Assembly: GCA_004524545.1 (NCBI GenBank)
Contig: SDNX01000008.1
Span: 1 to 47,803, forward strand
Direction of reading: 5' to 3'
From: Promethearchaeota archaeon
Lineage (GTDB): Archaea > Asgardarchaeota > Lokiarchaeia > Sigyniarchaeales > Promethearchaeaceae
Length of the DNA stretch: 47,803 nucleotides
This document shows positions 7,868 through 15,554 of the stretch, one piece after another. The notes under the pieces are model-generated. The model was not told where the DNA came from. It did no database searches and saw nothing but the letters and a program-made list of their open reading frames with translations. Within the stretch, counting starts at the first letter, position 1; every line of letters starts with the position of its first letter. Position numbers and translations under genes: made by a program.

Positions 7868-9055
7868 TTATTTTTTTCTATCTTTATAGACATCATTAAT
7901 ACCTAAATGGGGATACAACAAATTTTTTCGACCCACTTTCTTTGTTTCTATCATATTGATTTCTTTTAATTTCTCAATATGGTATTTTACCGTTTTATGG
8001 TCTAAATCCAACTTGTTTGCGATTTCACTCCCATATGTTCCCGGATATTCTTCGATCATGTTTAGGATTTGTAAGGTCGTATCACTTTTTGCTAGTTTAA
8101 TATCAATGTTCGACATGGGGTTGTAGTCATATAACGGGAAATACACCAGATATTGACCAACGTTTTTTTTACCGATTATATGATATGTTTCGAGCACATC
8201 TAGATGCCAAACCAAATTGCCTGGACTTAGGTCTGTCTCCCTTAATAGTTCATTAAAGTGAATTCCAGGGCTATCTAAAATAAAGTCAATAATTTTAGAC
8301 CGATTTTCATTTTCAAGCACATCTTCAATGGATAGTGTGTATTTTGCTGGCTGTGTCCTAATTCGATTCCTAATGAATTCCCGGTATTCGGTTTTGCTCA
8401 TTAATATCGTAAACGAAATGATGACTATTCCCACAATCGAACCAACAACGATGATCCAAGTGTAACTAATCGAAGGTGCGAATACGGATAAATATACTTC
8501 CGTCGGTAAAGAAACGATGGTAGTGTTCACACTATCATCAGATTCAGTTGTTTCGATCAATTCCCATTCTGTTGAACTATATAATGCCCATTTATTACCT
8601 TCTCCTACAGACTGAGAATTATTTTTTGTTACCGAAAATTGAATCGCATCAATAGAAACGTTTGTTTGGATACGGATGAAAGATCCCCAAAGATTACGAT
8701 AGCGATTTCTTGCTTGTTTAACTTGTTGTTGTTGAAAATGCTCAGCATAGGGTTCAGTATCAATAGTTAATGCAGCTGATTCGGAATTGTTAATACTAAT
8801 TGATATCTGTCGATTCTGCAATTGAGCGTTGAATCGTAAGTCTACGTCCAAGTTAACATTTGACATGATATTTAGATGATTATCACCAAAAAAAGAATAA
8901 TTCACCCAACCCTCCCCCCCTGCTACCCTATCTTGTTTCATATAGCCATTTACTTGAACAGGTCTTCCAGCGAATACAGTTTGGATGTTACTAAATAGTA
9001 TTATGAGAATTACGAAAAATATACTGGTTTTCAAGAGTGTTTTCTGGGGTTTCAA
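7868..9055 (-). CDS. membrane-tethered transcription regulator with two winged-helix domains (module B)
   Basis: 395 residues: signal peptide (LLKTSIFFVILIILFSNIQTVFAG), ectodomain (~30-210), one TM helix (YTWIIVVGSIVGIVIISFTIL), then two winged helices with motifs almost identical to the 4102 protein: PGIHFNELLRETDLSPGN, LVWHLDVLETYHIIGKK, YGSEIANKLDLDHKTVKYH. The ectodomain differs from module A but resembles the exported protein at 9116 (for example a shared KWALY/HWAYF...EW block). The TTG start is uncertain: a minus-strand TATA (9068-9078) lies only ~18 nt upstream, so TTG at 9034 is an alternative that still gives a complete signal peptide. Convergent with the small His protein and same strand as 9116-9790. 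Confidence 0.8.
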   Translation of the reverse strand: MKPQKTLLKTSIFFVILIILFSNIQTVFAGRPVQVNGYMKQDRVAGGEGWVNYSFFGDNHLNIMSNVNLDVDLRFNAQLQNRQISISINNSESAALTIDTEPYAEHFQQQQVKQARNRYRNLWGSFIRIQTNVSIDAIQFSVTKNNSQSVGEGNKWALYSSTEWELIETTESDDSVNTTIVSLPTEVYLSVFAPSISYTWIIVVGSIVGIVIISFTILMSKTEYREFIRNRIRTQPAKYTLSIEDVLENENRSKIIDFILDSPGIHFNELLRETDLSPGNLVWHLDVLETYHIIGKKNVGQYLVYFPLYDYNPMSNIDIKLAKSDTTLQILNMIEEYPGTYGSEIANKLDLDHKTVKYHIEKLKEINMIETKKVGRKNLLYPHLGINDVYKDRKK

Positions 9056-9115
9056 TTAGATTTACCTCGATATATAATAATAAAAAAAATATAAAGAATT
9101 TATTTATTAAATTGC

Positions 9116-9790
9116 TTAAGCTCTTTTCTTTCGGATCATAATGGCTGCGATGGCACCAATTGCTACTACACCAACACCAATTCCAATCCAAAGACCGAGT
9201 AAACTTGGACTTTCGACAATTGTCCATACTGAGAAATGATCGGTTTCAGCGACTAACATTCCATCTTCATAGGAAGATTCTACTTCTACCCATTCCTCTC
9301 CATCTTCATCGAAATAAGCCCAATGTGCACGGATAGCGTCTCCTCGTGACATTTCCATTCCGATTCGAGCGTTAAATTCGGTCTTATTAATTTGTAGTCG
9401 AGCTGCAAAGTTATTTCGAACTTGATGTCTAAGTTGATTTCGAACTAATGATCCGTTTTGTATTCCTAGTTGTTCTTGGTCACGGACACAAGTCATGTTC
9501 ATTTCCATGTCTCCATCAGATTCAACCTCAAGATAGAATCCTCGGTCTCCAATTTCCATCGCATTAACGCTCATATTTAACTGTAATTGATGGGATGTTT
9601 TAATTCTCAAACGAGTTTGTGCGCGGAATCTGTATTCTTTTTCGCCAGCACTCTGTTGTGTTTGGTAATTATCCGAACCAACTTCAACTGTGTCTGGACC
9701 TTGAGCCGCTACCAGGCCAAGAGAAAGGGTTGCTACCGTACCTAAAAGAACCATTCCCAAGACGAGATATGCTATGTATTTATTATTCAT
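9116..9790 (-). CDS. exported ectodomain protein with C-terminal membrane anchor (module B)
   Basis: 224 residues from the ATG at 9790. Signal peptide YIAYLVLGMVLLGTVATLSL...AAQG; beta-rich ectodomain; C-terminal helix LLGLWIGIGVGVVAIGAIAA followed by IRKKRA. The 32 extra upstream residues available in frame would put charged sequence before the signal peptide and are rejected. Similarity to the ectodomain of the neighbouring regulator is seen in the order of blocks: a repeated beta hairpin, a QVRNNFAARLQIN-like helix/strand matching QARNRYRNLWGSFIRIQ, then WAYFDEDGEEW matching WALYSSTEW. It parallels the 2491/4102 pair of module A. Function unknown; probably the partner or regulator of the adjacent sensor. 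Confidence 0.75.
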   Translation of the reverse strand: MNNKYIAYLVLGMVLLGTVATLSLGLVAAQGPDTVEVGSDNYQTQQSAGEKEYRFRAQTRLRIKTSHQLQLNMSVNAMEIGDRGFYLEVESDGDMEMNMTCVRDQEQLGIQNGSLVRNQLRHQVRNNFAARLQINKTEFNARIGMEMSRGDAIRAHWAYFDEDGEEWVEVESSYEDGMLVAETDHFSVWTIVESPSLLGLWIGIGVGVVAIGAIAAIMIRKKRA

Positions 9791-9840
9791 GATATTTTCA
9801 CTTTTTTTGGATATTATTCCAAGATCTAAAAGTTGTTGAA

Positions 9841-9850
9841 AGGTATATAA
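9841..9850 (-). promoter_or_regulatory. TATA box for the exported protein at 9790
   Basis: On the minus strand CCTTATATACC lies ~55 nt before the ATG, leaving a leader of about 25-30 nt. Confidence 0.55.
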
Positions 9851-9925
9851 GGATTGAAGTTCACTTTTCCCCATATAGAGCACTTATCCCCATTTATCTC
9901 AAGCTAAGAATTCGTGTAAAAATTT

Positions 9926-9946
9926 TGAAATCTTTCGAAGATTTTG
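9926..9946. repeat. perfect hairpin in divergent intergenic region
   Basis: AAATCTT-TCG-AAGATTT (9928-9944) forms a 7-bp stem with a three-base loop between the module B promoter and the cupin gene. A second short stem, CTCAC/GTGAG, lies near 9980. These may be operator or leader structures. Confidence 0.35.
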
Positions 9947-10027
9947 AATAGAATTTTTCCTAATGCCATCTGGTCAAGCTCACATGTTCGTGAGAGATTT
10001 TTTAGTTGAAAACGTATTTGTGAAGGT

Positions 10028-10369
10028 ATGAAAATTGTAAATGTGAAAGATATAAATATCAAAGAAACCCCACACAATGTCGCTGTTAGACCCTTATTTT
10101 CATTCGAACATGCTAGTTTTGTCCATATAACCCTCCAACCAGGTGAGACTCTCAAAAAGCATATCACTCCTGTTGATGCAACGTTTTTCGGGTTAGAAGG
10201 AACAGGAAAAGTAGAGATCGGAGATGAAATTCAAGATATACAAAAAGATGTTTTAGTTTTTAGTCCAAAAGGCATTGCTCATCGCTTATTCAATGAAAGT
10301 GATACTCCATTCAAATTCATGGTCATAAAAACCCCTACTCCGGTCAATCAGAAGACGAAAATCCTGTAA
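10028..10369 (+). CDS. cupin-domain protein
   Basis: 113 residues, a single small beta barrel. Cupin motif 1 is recognisable in LQPGETLKKHITPVDATFFGLEGTG and motif 2 in VLVFSPKGIAHRLFNES. The usual first HxH is HIT here, so one metal ligand is changed; the H of motif 2 is present. Cupins of this size are small-molecule or metal-binding enzymes and sensors; the substrate is unknown. The start is supported by GTGAAGGT just upstream. It lies between module B and the RT gene without clear operon partners. Confidence 0.75.
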   Translation: MKIVNVKDINIKETPHNVAVRPLFSFEHASFVHITLQPGETLKKHITPVDATFFGLEGTGKVEIGDEIQDIQKDVLVFSPKGIAHRLFNESDTPFKFMVIKTPTPVNQKTKIL

Positions 10370-10398
10370 TTAAAATTTATTTATGCTTTCTTAATTAG

Positions 10399-10408
10399 GT
10401 ATAAAAAT
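10399..10408 (+). promoter_or_regulatory. TATA box for the reverse transcriptase
   Basis: GTATAAAAAT lies ~45 nt before the ATG at 10450; GTGGAGAGA just before the ATG is a good ribosome binding site and decides for 10450 over the GTG at 10438. Confidence 0.6.
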
Positions 10409-10449
10409 TCTCACTCTCTTCATTTTTTACTTAATAAGTGGAGAGAAAA

Positions 10450-12114
10450 ATGGAAGATTACTGGTATATCGTCATTGGAATGGTTGCTTTACTTGTAATT
10501 TTTTGTTTGTGTATTGGGTTTTCTGGAGGGAAATGGAATTATGCAGCCTATATTAAAGAGAAAAATGAGAGAGTTCAACGTAAACGCTGGAATAAATATG
10601 TAAAATTCCTTGATCCTGTAAAGGAAACTGAACTACTCAATATAATTAAGCTAAGTTCAGATGCAGACTTTGAAGCATTTCTAAAGGAAATCCAACCCCT
10701 TCTTACCAAAAAATACAACCCTTACAATCTTAATGAACAAACTTTACTCAAGCGGACGATATATAATGTTATAAACAGATATACCACACAATTCAAATAT
10801 GATCGTGTGAAAAAAATTGAAGCTATCCTACCTATGTTGAAAAGAGTATTTCTAGGACCTAGATTAACAAACCAAGTCTACAGTAAAAAGACACTGAAAC
10901 GTAGATTTAAATTTCCGTTAAAATCGGGAGTAGAAATTCCAAAATTAGATACCATAATCGATGTGGCATTCTTCTTCAATATTTCAGTCAATAAGATCTT
11001 GGGGCTTTGCTATATGCAGGAGAAAAATCCAGGAGCATATTACGTCAAAAGGGAAATTATCTATGACCAAATGGGAGAAAAAGGAATCATACTTCATCAA
11101 AAAGATCCTGCAATGGTGCAATTAGATTCAAGTTACGCAATTGCTGAACCAAATATATTGAAAAAAAAGAAGTCTAATCAAAACGAAGGAAAAAATTCAG
11201 AAGACATTCAAGAGAAATTAGAGGAAATTAAACCGTCTTTTAAGGAATACTCAAGTCCATTTTATAAAAGAAAAATGTTAACTAAACCAGATGGACGCAA
11301 AAGATTAATAGCTTGCCCGGTAAGCTATTTGAAGAAATATCAAAGAAAGATTTTGGGTGATATTCTTGAAAAAGTAGCCCTTCCGACTAATTGCACAGGA
11401 TTTGTGAAAAATAGGTCAATAATATCAAATGCAGCAAATCATGTAGGTTCCCAAACTCTAGTCAAAATAGATTTAAAGAATTTTTTTAATTCCATGAAAT
11501 TTTACCATACATTTGAGGTTTTCCGAGGATTTGGATATAATAGACCAGTATCTGGAATATTAGCCTGTATTTGTACTGATTGGTACACCAAAGGTGGCAG
11601 GTATGTTCCTCAAGGAGCCCCAAGCAGCCCCATGATCGGAAATTTATATGCATTGCATCTCGACAAGCGATTAGAAGGATTGTGGACTAAAGCAGGATTT
11701 GTATACAGTAGGTATGCAGATGATTTGGCATTTTCAAGTTCCGATCCAAAAGTTAGAGTCCGAGGTTTGATTTTCGCATCCTACCAATTCATAAAAGATG
11801 AAAAATTGAGCCCAAATCCAGCTAAGACAAAAGTTCTTCGTAAGCAACACAAAAAGAAAGTGACGGGAATTACTGTAAATGAGAAAATCAATATAGATAG
11901 AAGGTGGATGAATGCGTTTCGAGGAGAATTACATCGCTATTCAAAATTCGGATTACCATCAGATGGAGTTCAGAGATCCAAAATATTTTCCCAATTAAAG
12001 GGAAAAATGTCTTTTTTGCAGATGATCGATCAAAATAAAGCCCAGAAATATGATCTATATTTTGAAAAAATAAGAACAGAATATGCGAAATTACTTGGAA
12101 ATTCCAGTCAATAA
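10450..12114 (+). CDS. retron-type reverse transcriptase with N-terminal transmembrane helix
   Basis: 554 residues. Residues ~4-26 are one hydrophobic helix (YWYIVIGMVALLVIFCLCIG), followed by a basic helical region. Next is an unassigned N-terminal domain (~50-270) and then the RT core: FYKRKMLTKPDGRKRLI and YLKKYQRKIL; NAANH at 327-331 (the NAxxH motif of retron RTs); KIDLKNFF with catalytic D341; VPQGAPSSP at ~387; YADD at 422-425 with both catalytic Asp; VTGITVN at 471 (the VTG region of retron RTs). There is no endonuclease, maturase or integrase domain, so it is not a group II intron or retrotransposon ORF. Retron RTs normally sit 3' of their msr-msd RNA; here the RNA-like units follow the gene. 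The membrane anchor and long N-terminal extension are unusual. Confidence 0.9.
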   Translation: MEDYWYIVIGMVALLVIFCLCIGFSGGKWNYAAYIKEKNERVQRKRWNKYVKFLDPVKETELLNIIKLSSDADFEAFLKEIQPLLTKKYNPYNLNEQTLLKRTIYNVINRYTTQFKYDRVKKIEAILPMLKRVFLGPRLTNQVYSKKTLKRRFKFPLKSGVEIPKLDTIIDVAFFFNISVNKILGLCYMQEKNPGAYYVKREIIYDQMGEKGIILHQKDPAMVQLDSSYAIAEPNILKKKKSNQNEGKNSEDIQEKLEEIKPSFKEYSSPFYKRKMLTKPDGRKRLIACPVSYLKKYQRKILGDILEKVALPTNCTGFVKNRSIISNAANHVGSQTLVKIDLKNFFNSMKFYHTFEVFRGFGYNRPVSGILACICTDWYTKGGRYVPQGAPSSPMIGNLYALHLDKRLEGLWTKAGFVYSRYADDLAFSSSDPKVRVRGLIFASYQFIKDEKLSPNPAKTKVLRKQHKKKVTGITVNEKINIDRRWMNAFRGELHRYSKFGLPSDGVQRSKIFSQLKGKMSFLQMIDQNKAQKYDLYFEKIRTEYAKLLGNSSQ

Positions 12115-12120
12115 AAATAA

Positions 12121-12279
12121 AGTCCCTGCTATCGAATCTATATTTTCCATAGGAAAATTTCATTGGTGACCTCTTCACCAATGAAATATTGTTAAATATA
12201 TACTTCGTAATCCACCACGATGGTTCATCGCAGCTCGTAAGACACCAGGGATATGTAAATTGAGGTAAATTTTCTTTTT
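12121..12279 (+). ncRNA. RT-associated structured RNA, unit 1
   Basis: About 159 nt, beginning 6 nt after the RT stop. Structure readable from the sequence: closing stem GTCCCTG (12122-12128) with CAGGGAT (12246-12252, one G-U pair); TTTTCC-ATA-GGAAAA hairpin (12144-12158 region); 12-bp perfect stem 12157-12168 with 12176-12187 and a 7-nt loop ACCTCTT; CGATG-GTT-CATCG hairpin near 12218; then TTTTCTTTTT, a typical archaeal terminator. End-pairing repeats around internal hairpins next to a retron-type RT recall the a1/a2-bounded msr-msd RNA, but the unit is downstream and short. Retron RNA is an inference; a structured RNA is well supported by covariation with unit 2. Confidence 0.75.
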
Positions 12280-12350
12280 AATACCATTTATCACCCCATA
12301 ATTAAACTGATAATGGAACCATAAGACCAAAATCATGATAAAAAATAAAA

Positions 12351-12509
12351 TGTCCCTGCTATCAAATCTATATTTTCCATAGGAAATCATGGATTAAGCT
12401 CTCATCTTAATCCATGAATTGTTAAATACGAGCTTCGTAGTCCACCACGATGGTTCATCGCAGCTCTAAAGACGCCAGGGACATGTAAATTGATGTAAAT
12501 TTTCTTTTT
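12351..12509 (+). ncRNA. RT-associated structured RNA, unit 2
   Basis: Same layout as unit 1: closing stem TGTCCCTG (12351-12358) with CAGGGACA (12476-12483), here 8 bp with G-C where unit 1 has G-U; TTTCC-ATA-GGAAA; the variable 12-bp stem TCATGGATTAAG (12387-12398) with CTTAATCCATGA (12406-12417) and loop CTCTCAT; ACGA-GCT-TCGT; CGATG-GTT-CATCG; TTTTCTTTTT end. The variable stem shares no more identity with unit 1 than chance yet keeps length, position and perfect pairing. No separate TATA box of good quality was seen before this unit, so both may come from one transcript. Confidence 0.75.
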
Positions 12510-12596
12510 AATTATTATTAATATCTCCTAATTAAACACACGAACGAGAATAAGAAAGAATATTAAATGTGTAACCCAAGTTCTAAAAGAGGAAAT

Positions 12597-14051
12597 ATGC
12601 GTGATCTAACTCAAAAAGCCTTAGAAGTATGTAGTAGTGAAGGAGCAAGCTATGCCGATATTCGCATAATTACTACCACGGATGAGGATATAACGATTAA
12701 GCGTGGAAATATTGATGTTCTGAATCTTAGTACTATAAAAGGATTCGGAATTCGCACTTTGGCAAATGGAGGATTAGGTTTTGCGGGATCCTATCTAGTA
12801 ACTGTTCAAGAAATCGAACGCGTTGCAAAACTTGCAGTTAGGATTGCAAAAGCTTCTGGTTCAACGCGAAAAACTCCCATACGCTTCGTGGAGGAGAAAG
12901 CTGTAGAAGATTCTTATGTTACACCGATCCAAAAAGATCCTTTTTCAATTCCTACAGAAGAAAAAATTGCAGTGTTAATGGAAGCAGATAAGAGGATGAG
13001 GACAGCTTCTGATTTGGTAAGAATGTCCCAAGCTGATTATCGAGGATTCAGGGAGAATAAAGTGTTCGCAAGTTCAGAAGGAGCCTATATTACTCAGCAA
13101 ATCACATTTTGTGGAGGAGGAATTTCAGCTACAGTTGCGGAAGCTGGAAAGCAGCCTCAAACAAGATCAGTACCAGCATCATTTCGAGGAGATTTCTCAA
13201 CTCAAGGATATGAATATTTTGAGGGGTTGAATTTAATTGAAAAAACGGAAGGAGCTGTGAAGGAAGCAGTTGCATTATTAGATGCTCCTCAATGCCCATC
13301 AGGAAAAATGACTCTTCTTTTAGACGGTACTCAATTGATGTTGCAAGTTCACGAGAGTTGCGGACACCCGACTGAATTAGATCGTGTGTTAGGAACGGAA
13401 GCTGCATATGCGGGAACAAGTTTTATGACTCCTGATTTGCTTGGAAACCTAAGATATGGTTCCGAACAAGTTAATATGACAGCAGATTCGACCCTTCCAG
13501 GAGGATTAGGTACTTTCGGATATGATGATGAAGGAGTTTCGGCTAGAAGGACTGAACTAGTAAAGAACGGATTATTCGTGGGATACCAAAGTTCCAGAGA
13601 AACAGCAGCGTTGTTAGGATTAGAACGTAGTTCAGCAGGAATGCGTGCAGACAATGCTCAACACTTACCTCTCATTCGAATGGTCAACGTTAGTTTAGAA
13701 CCTTTGGATTGGACTCGAGAAGAAATCATTGCTGAGACTAAAAAAGGGATTCTTATGTCAACTAATAAGAGTTGGAGTATAGATGATAAGCGTCTTAATT
13801 TTCAATTCGGCACAGAGATTGCTTGGGAGATTGTAGATGGTTCTATCGGTCAAATCTTCAAGAATCCGACGTACGCAGGGATCACACCTGAATTCTGGGG
13901 CGGAATGGATGCTCATTCTAAGGACGATTGGAAATTAAGAGGGACTCCTAACTGTGGAAAAGGACAACCAGGACAAGTTATGTATACTGGGCATGGAGCA
14001 GGTACAGCACGGTTCCAAAAAATTGATGTAGGTATCACGGGGGGAAAATAA
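12597..14051 (+). CDS. tldD: TldD family metalloprotease
   Basis: 484 residues from ATG 12597, chosen because AGAGGA precedes it and because TldD proteins begin just before the ASYADIR block. The zinc-site motif HESCGH is at ~252-257, followed by PTELDRVLGTEAAYAG. TldD/TldE form a hexameric protease that degrades unfolded peptides and matures modified peptides (microcins, also linked with CcdA degradation) in bacteria; the archaeal pair is common with unclear substrate. TldD carries the catalytic metal site. The partner pmbA/tldE starts immediately after the stop, so the two form one translationally linked operon. The window holds no obvious precursor peptide. Confidence 0.92.
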   Translation: MRDLTQKALEVCSSEGASYADIRIITTTDEDITIKRGNIDVLNLSTIKGFGIRTLANGGLGFAGSYLVTVQEIERVAKLAVRIAKASGSTRKTPIRFVEEKAVEDSYVTPIQKDPFSIPTEEKIAVLMEADKRMRTASDLVRMSQADYRGFRENKVFASSEGAYITQQITFCGGGISATVAEAGKQPQTRSVPASFRGDFSTQGYEYFEGLNLIEKTEGAVKEAVALLDAPQCPSGKMTLLLDGTQLMLQVHESCGHPTELDRVLGTEAAYAGTSFMTPDLLGNLRYGSEQVNMTADSTLPGGLGTFGYDDEGVSARRTELVKNGLFVGYQSSRETAALLGLERSSAGMRADNAQHLPLIRMVNVSLEPLDWTREEIIAETKKGILMSTNKSWSIDDKRLNFQFGTEIAWEIVDGSIGQIFKNPTYAGITPEFWGGMDAHSKDDWKLRGTPNCGKGQPGQVMYTGHGAGTARFQKIDVGITGGK

Positions 14052-15422
14052 ATGGATTTCAATAAAGAATTGTTACTCGAAAAGGCAAAATTCGTACTTA
14101 AAACTGCAGAAAAACTCGGAGCAACTCAAACCGAAGTAACTGTTGGACTTAGAAATACAGCACTCACTCGATTAGCCAACAGCATTATTGATCAAAATGT
14201 AGCAGAACGTCATGCAACAATCCAAACTATCGCTTATATTGGTAAAAAAAAAGGATCCACATTCGTTGAGGTTTTGGACAATGAACAAATTGCGAAAGCA
14301 GTTGAAAATGCTGTTAAAATAGCCAAAATATCGCAAGAAGATAATGATTTTATATCTTTACCTACTCCAAAGCCATACTCAACCATTCCAACAAATGAAC
14401 TCGTATCCAAAAACACTATGAACACGACTCCGGAACAACGAGCGGAATCAGCCAAACTCTGTATTGATACAGCTCATTCGATTGATGATCGGATTAAAGC
14501 AGTAGCTGGAGCAATCTCTCATGGTTTAGCTGAACGTGTGATTATGAATTCATTAGGGGTAGAAGCGTATGATGTTAGTACTTATAGCAATGTAAATTTA
14601 ACGATACTTGCTGAAGACACAAAAGAGCAAGTCGCTGGTTGGTACGCAGATAATAATGTAGATTTCACGAAACTGCACATTAAAAAAATTGCTGAAATTG
14701 CCACAAAGAAAGCTGTAGATGGATTTGGAATGCAATTAATCGAACCTGGAAACTATGAGGTTGTCTTGGAACCCGCTGCTCTAAGTGGTTTATTGATGTA
14801 TATCGCATATTTTGGATTCAGTGCAGTAATGTATCAAGAATATGTCAGTTTCCTACGAGATAAAATCGGCACAAAACTTTTTTCAGAGAAATTCAATCTC
14901 TGGGATGATGCCCTAGATAAAAGGTCGACTTTCAGATCATTTTTTGATGACGAAGGAACACCTAAATCCAAAATAGATTTAGTGCAAGATGGTGTTGTGA
15001 AGAATTTAGCATACGATTCTATCACGGCAGGCAAGGATGGGGTTCAGAGTACTGGGCATCACAATAAACAAGAAGGTCAATCCTTCCCATTCCCTACAAA
15101 TATGTTCGTGGGTGAAGGGAGTTCCAATATCGAAGAAATGATTGCAGAAACAAAAGATGGCTTATTGATTACCCATTTCCATTATATGAATGCAGTTAGC
15201 CCAACTGAGGGAATTTTTACAGCTCTAACTCGGGATGGAACGTGGAAGATTGAAAATGGAGAAATTAAATATCCTGTCCGAACACTTCGATTTACCGATG
15301 CAGTTTCTAGGTTCTTAGGTGAAATAGATTTAATTGGAAAATATCCAGAAATTAATTCTCAAGAATTCAAGGTACCCTCCATGAAACTACCATCGTTCAC
15401 TATATCCAGCATCCAAAAATAA
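14052..15422 (+). CDS. pmbA: PmbA/TldE family protein, TldD partner
   Basis: 456 residues. Start ATG abuts the tldD stop; CGGGGGG just upstream serves as ribosome binding site. Family features: GATQTEVTVG near the N-terminus, Y-x-F-SAVMYQEYVSFLRDKIG in the middle, TGHHNKQEGQSFPFPTN and EGIFTALTRDGTW toward the end. The HExxxH zinc motif is absent, as usual for TldE, which serves as the non-catalytic half of the TldD/TldE complex. Length is normal for the family. Cytoplasmic; no signal peptide. A T-rich stretch after the stop ends the operon. Confidence 0.9.
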   Translation: MDFNKELLLEKAKFVLKTAEKLGATQTEVTVGLRNTALTRLANSIIDQNVAERHATIQTIAYIGKKKGSTFVEVLDNEQIAKAVENAVKIAKISQEDNDFISLPTPKPYSTIPTNELVSKNTMNTTPEQRAESAKLCIDTAHSIDDRIKAVAGAISHGLAERVIMNSLGVEAYDVSTYSNVNLTILAEDTKEQVAGWYADNNVDFTKLHIKKIAEIATKKAVDGFGMQLIEPGNYEVVLEPAALSGLLMYIAYFGFSAVMYQEYVSFLRDKIGTKLFSEKFNLWDDALDKRSTFRSFFDDEGTPKSKIDLVQDGVVKNLAYDSITAGKDGVQSTGHHNKQEGQSFPFPTNMFVGEGSSNIEEMIAETKDGLLITHFHYMNAVSPTEGIFTALTRDGTWKIENGEIKYPVRTLRFTDAVSRFLGEIDLIGKYPEINSQEFKVPSMKLPSFTISSIQK

Positions 15423-15424
15423 CC

Positions 15425-15436
15425 TTTTTTCTTTTT
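15425..15436 (+). terminator. oligo-T terminator after tldD-pmbA
   Basis: T6-C-T5 directly after the pmbA stop. Confidence 0.45.
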
Positions 15437-15554
15437 GTAATTTCATTTCTTTTCCCTAGTTGGGGTGATTTCGAATGGTTTTAATTCCGAATTGGATTTT
15501 CATAACTTGTAGTTTATTAGATTCAGCAAATCCTTATACAAAATTGTGACAAAG

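Larger units (their letters stand above)
12115..12538 (+). repeat. tandem pair of ~230-bp units downstream of the RT gene
   Basis: Two units align at an exact offset of 230 nt from GTCCCTGCTATC (12122 and 12352) to at least AATTAAAC (12308 and 12538). Outside one hairpin the alignment has ~11 mismatches in ~130 positions and no gaps. The hairpin arms differ at 9 of 12 positions each. Confidence 0.9.

Noticed and set aside
8991-9227. Minus-strand open frame across the gap between 7868-9055 and 9116-9790
   Set aside because: Overlaps two well-supported genes and shows no protein-like features.
10450-12114. Group II intron ORF
   Set aside because: No maturase X or HNH endonuclease domain, no intron domain V-like hairpin flanking; the motifs are retron-type.
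12175-12390. Short minus-strand open frame over the RNA units (also 11888-12181)
   Set aside because: Made by chance across repeated structured RNA; no ribosome binding site, repetitive translation with no protein-like pattern.
12115-12538. Diversity-generating retroelement template/variable repeat pair
   Set aside because: Differences are not adenine-biased, lie in a self-pairing stem, and neither copy is inside a coding region.
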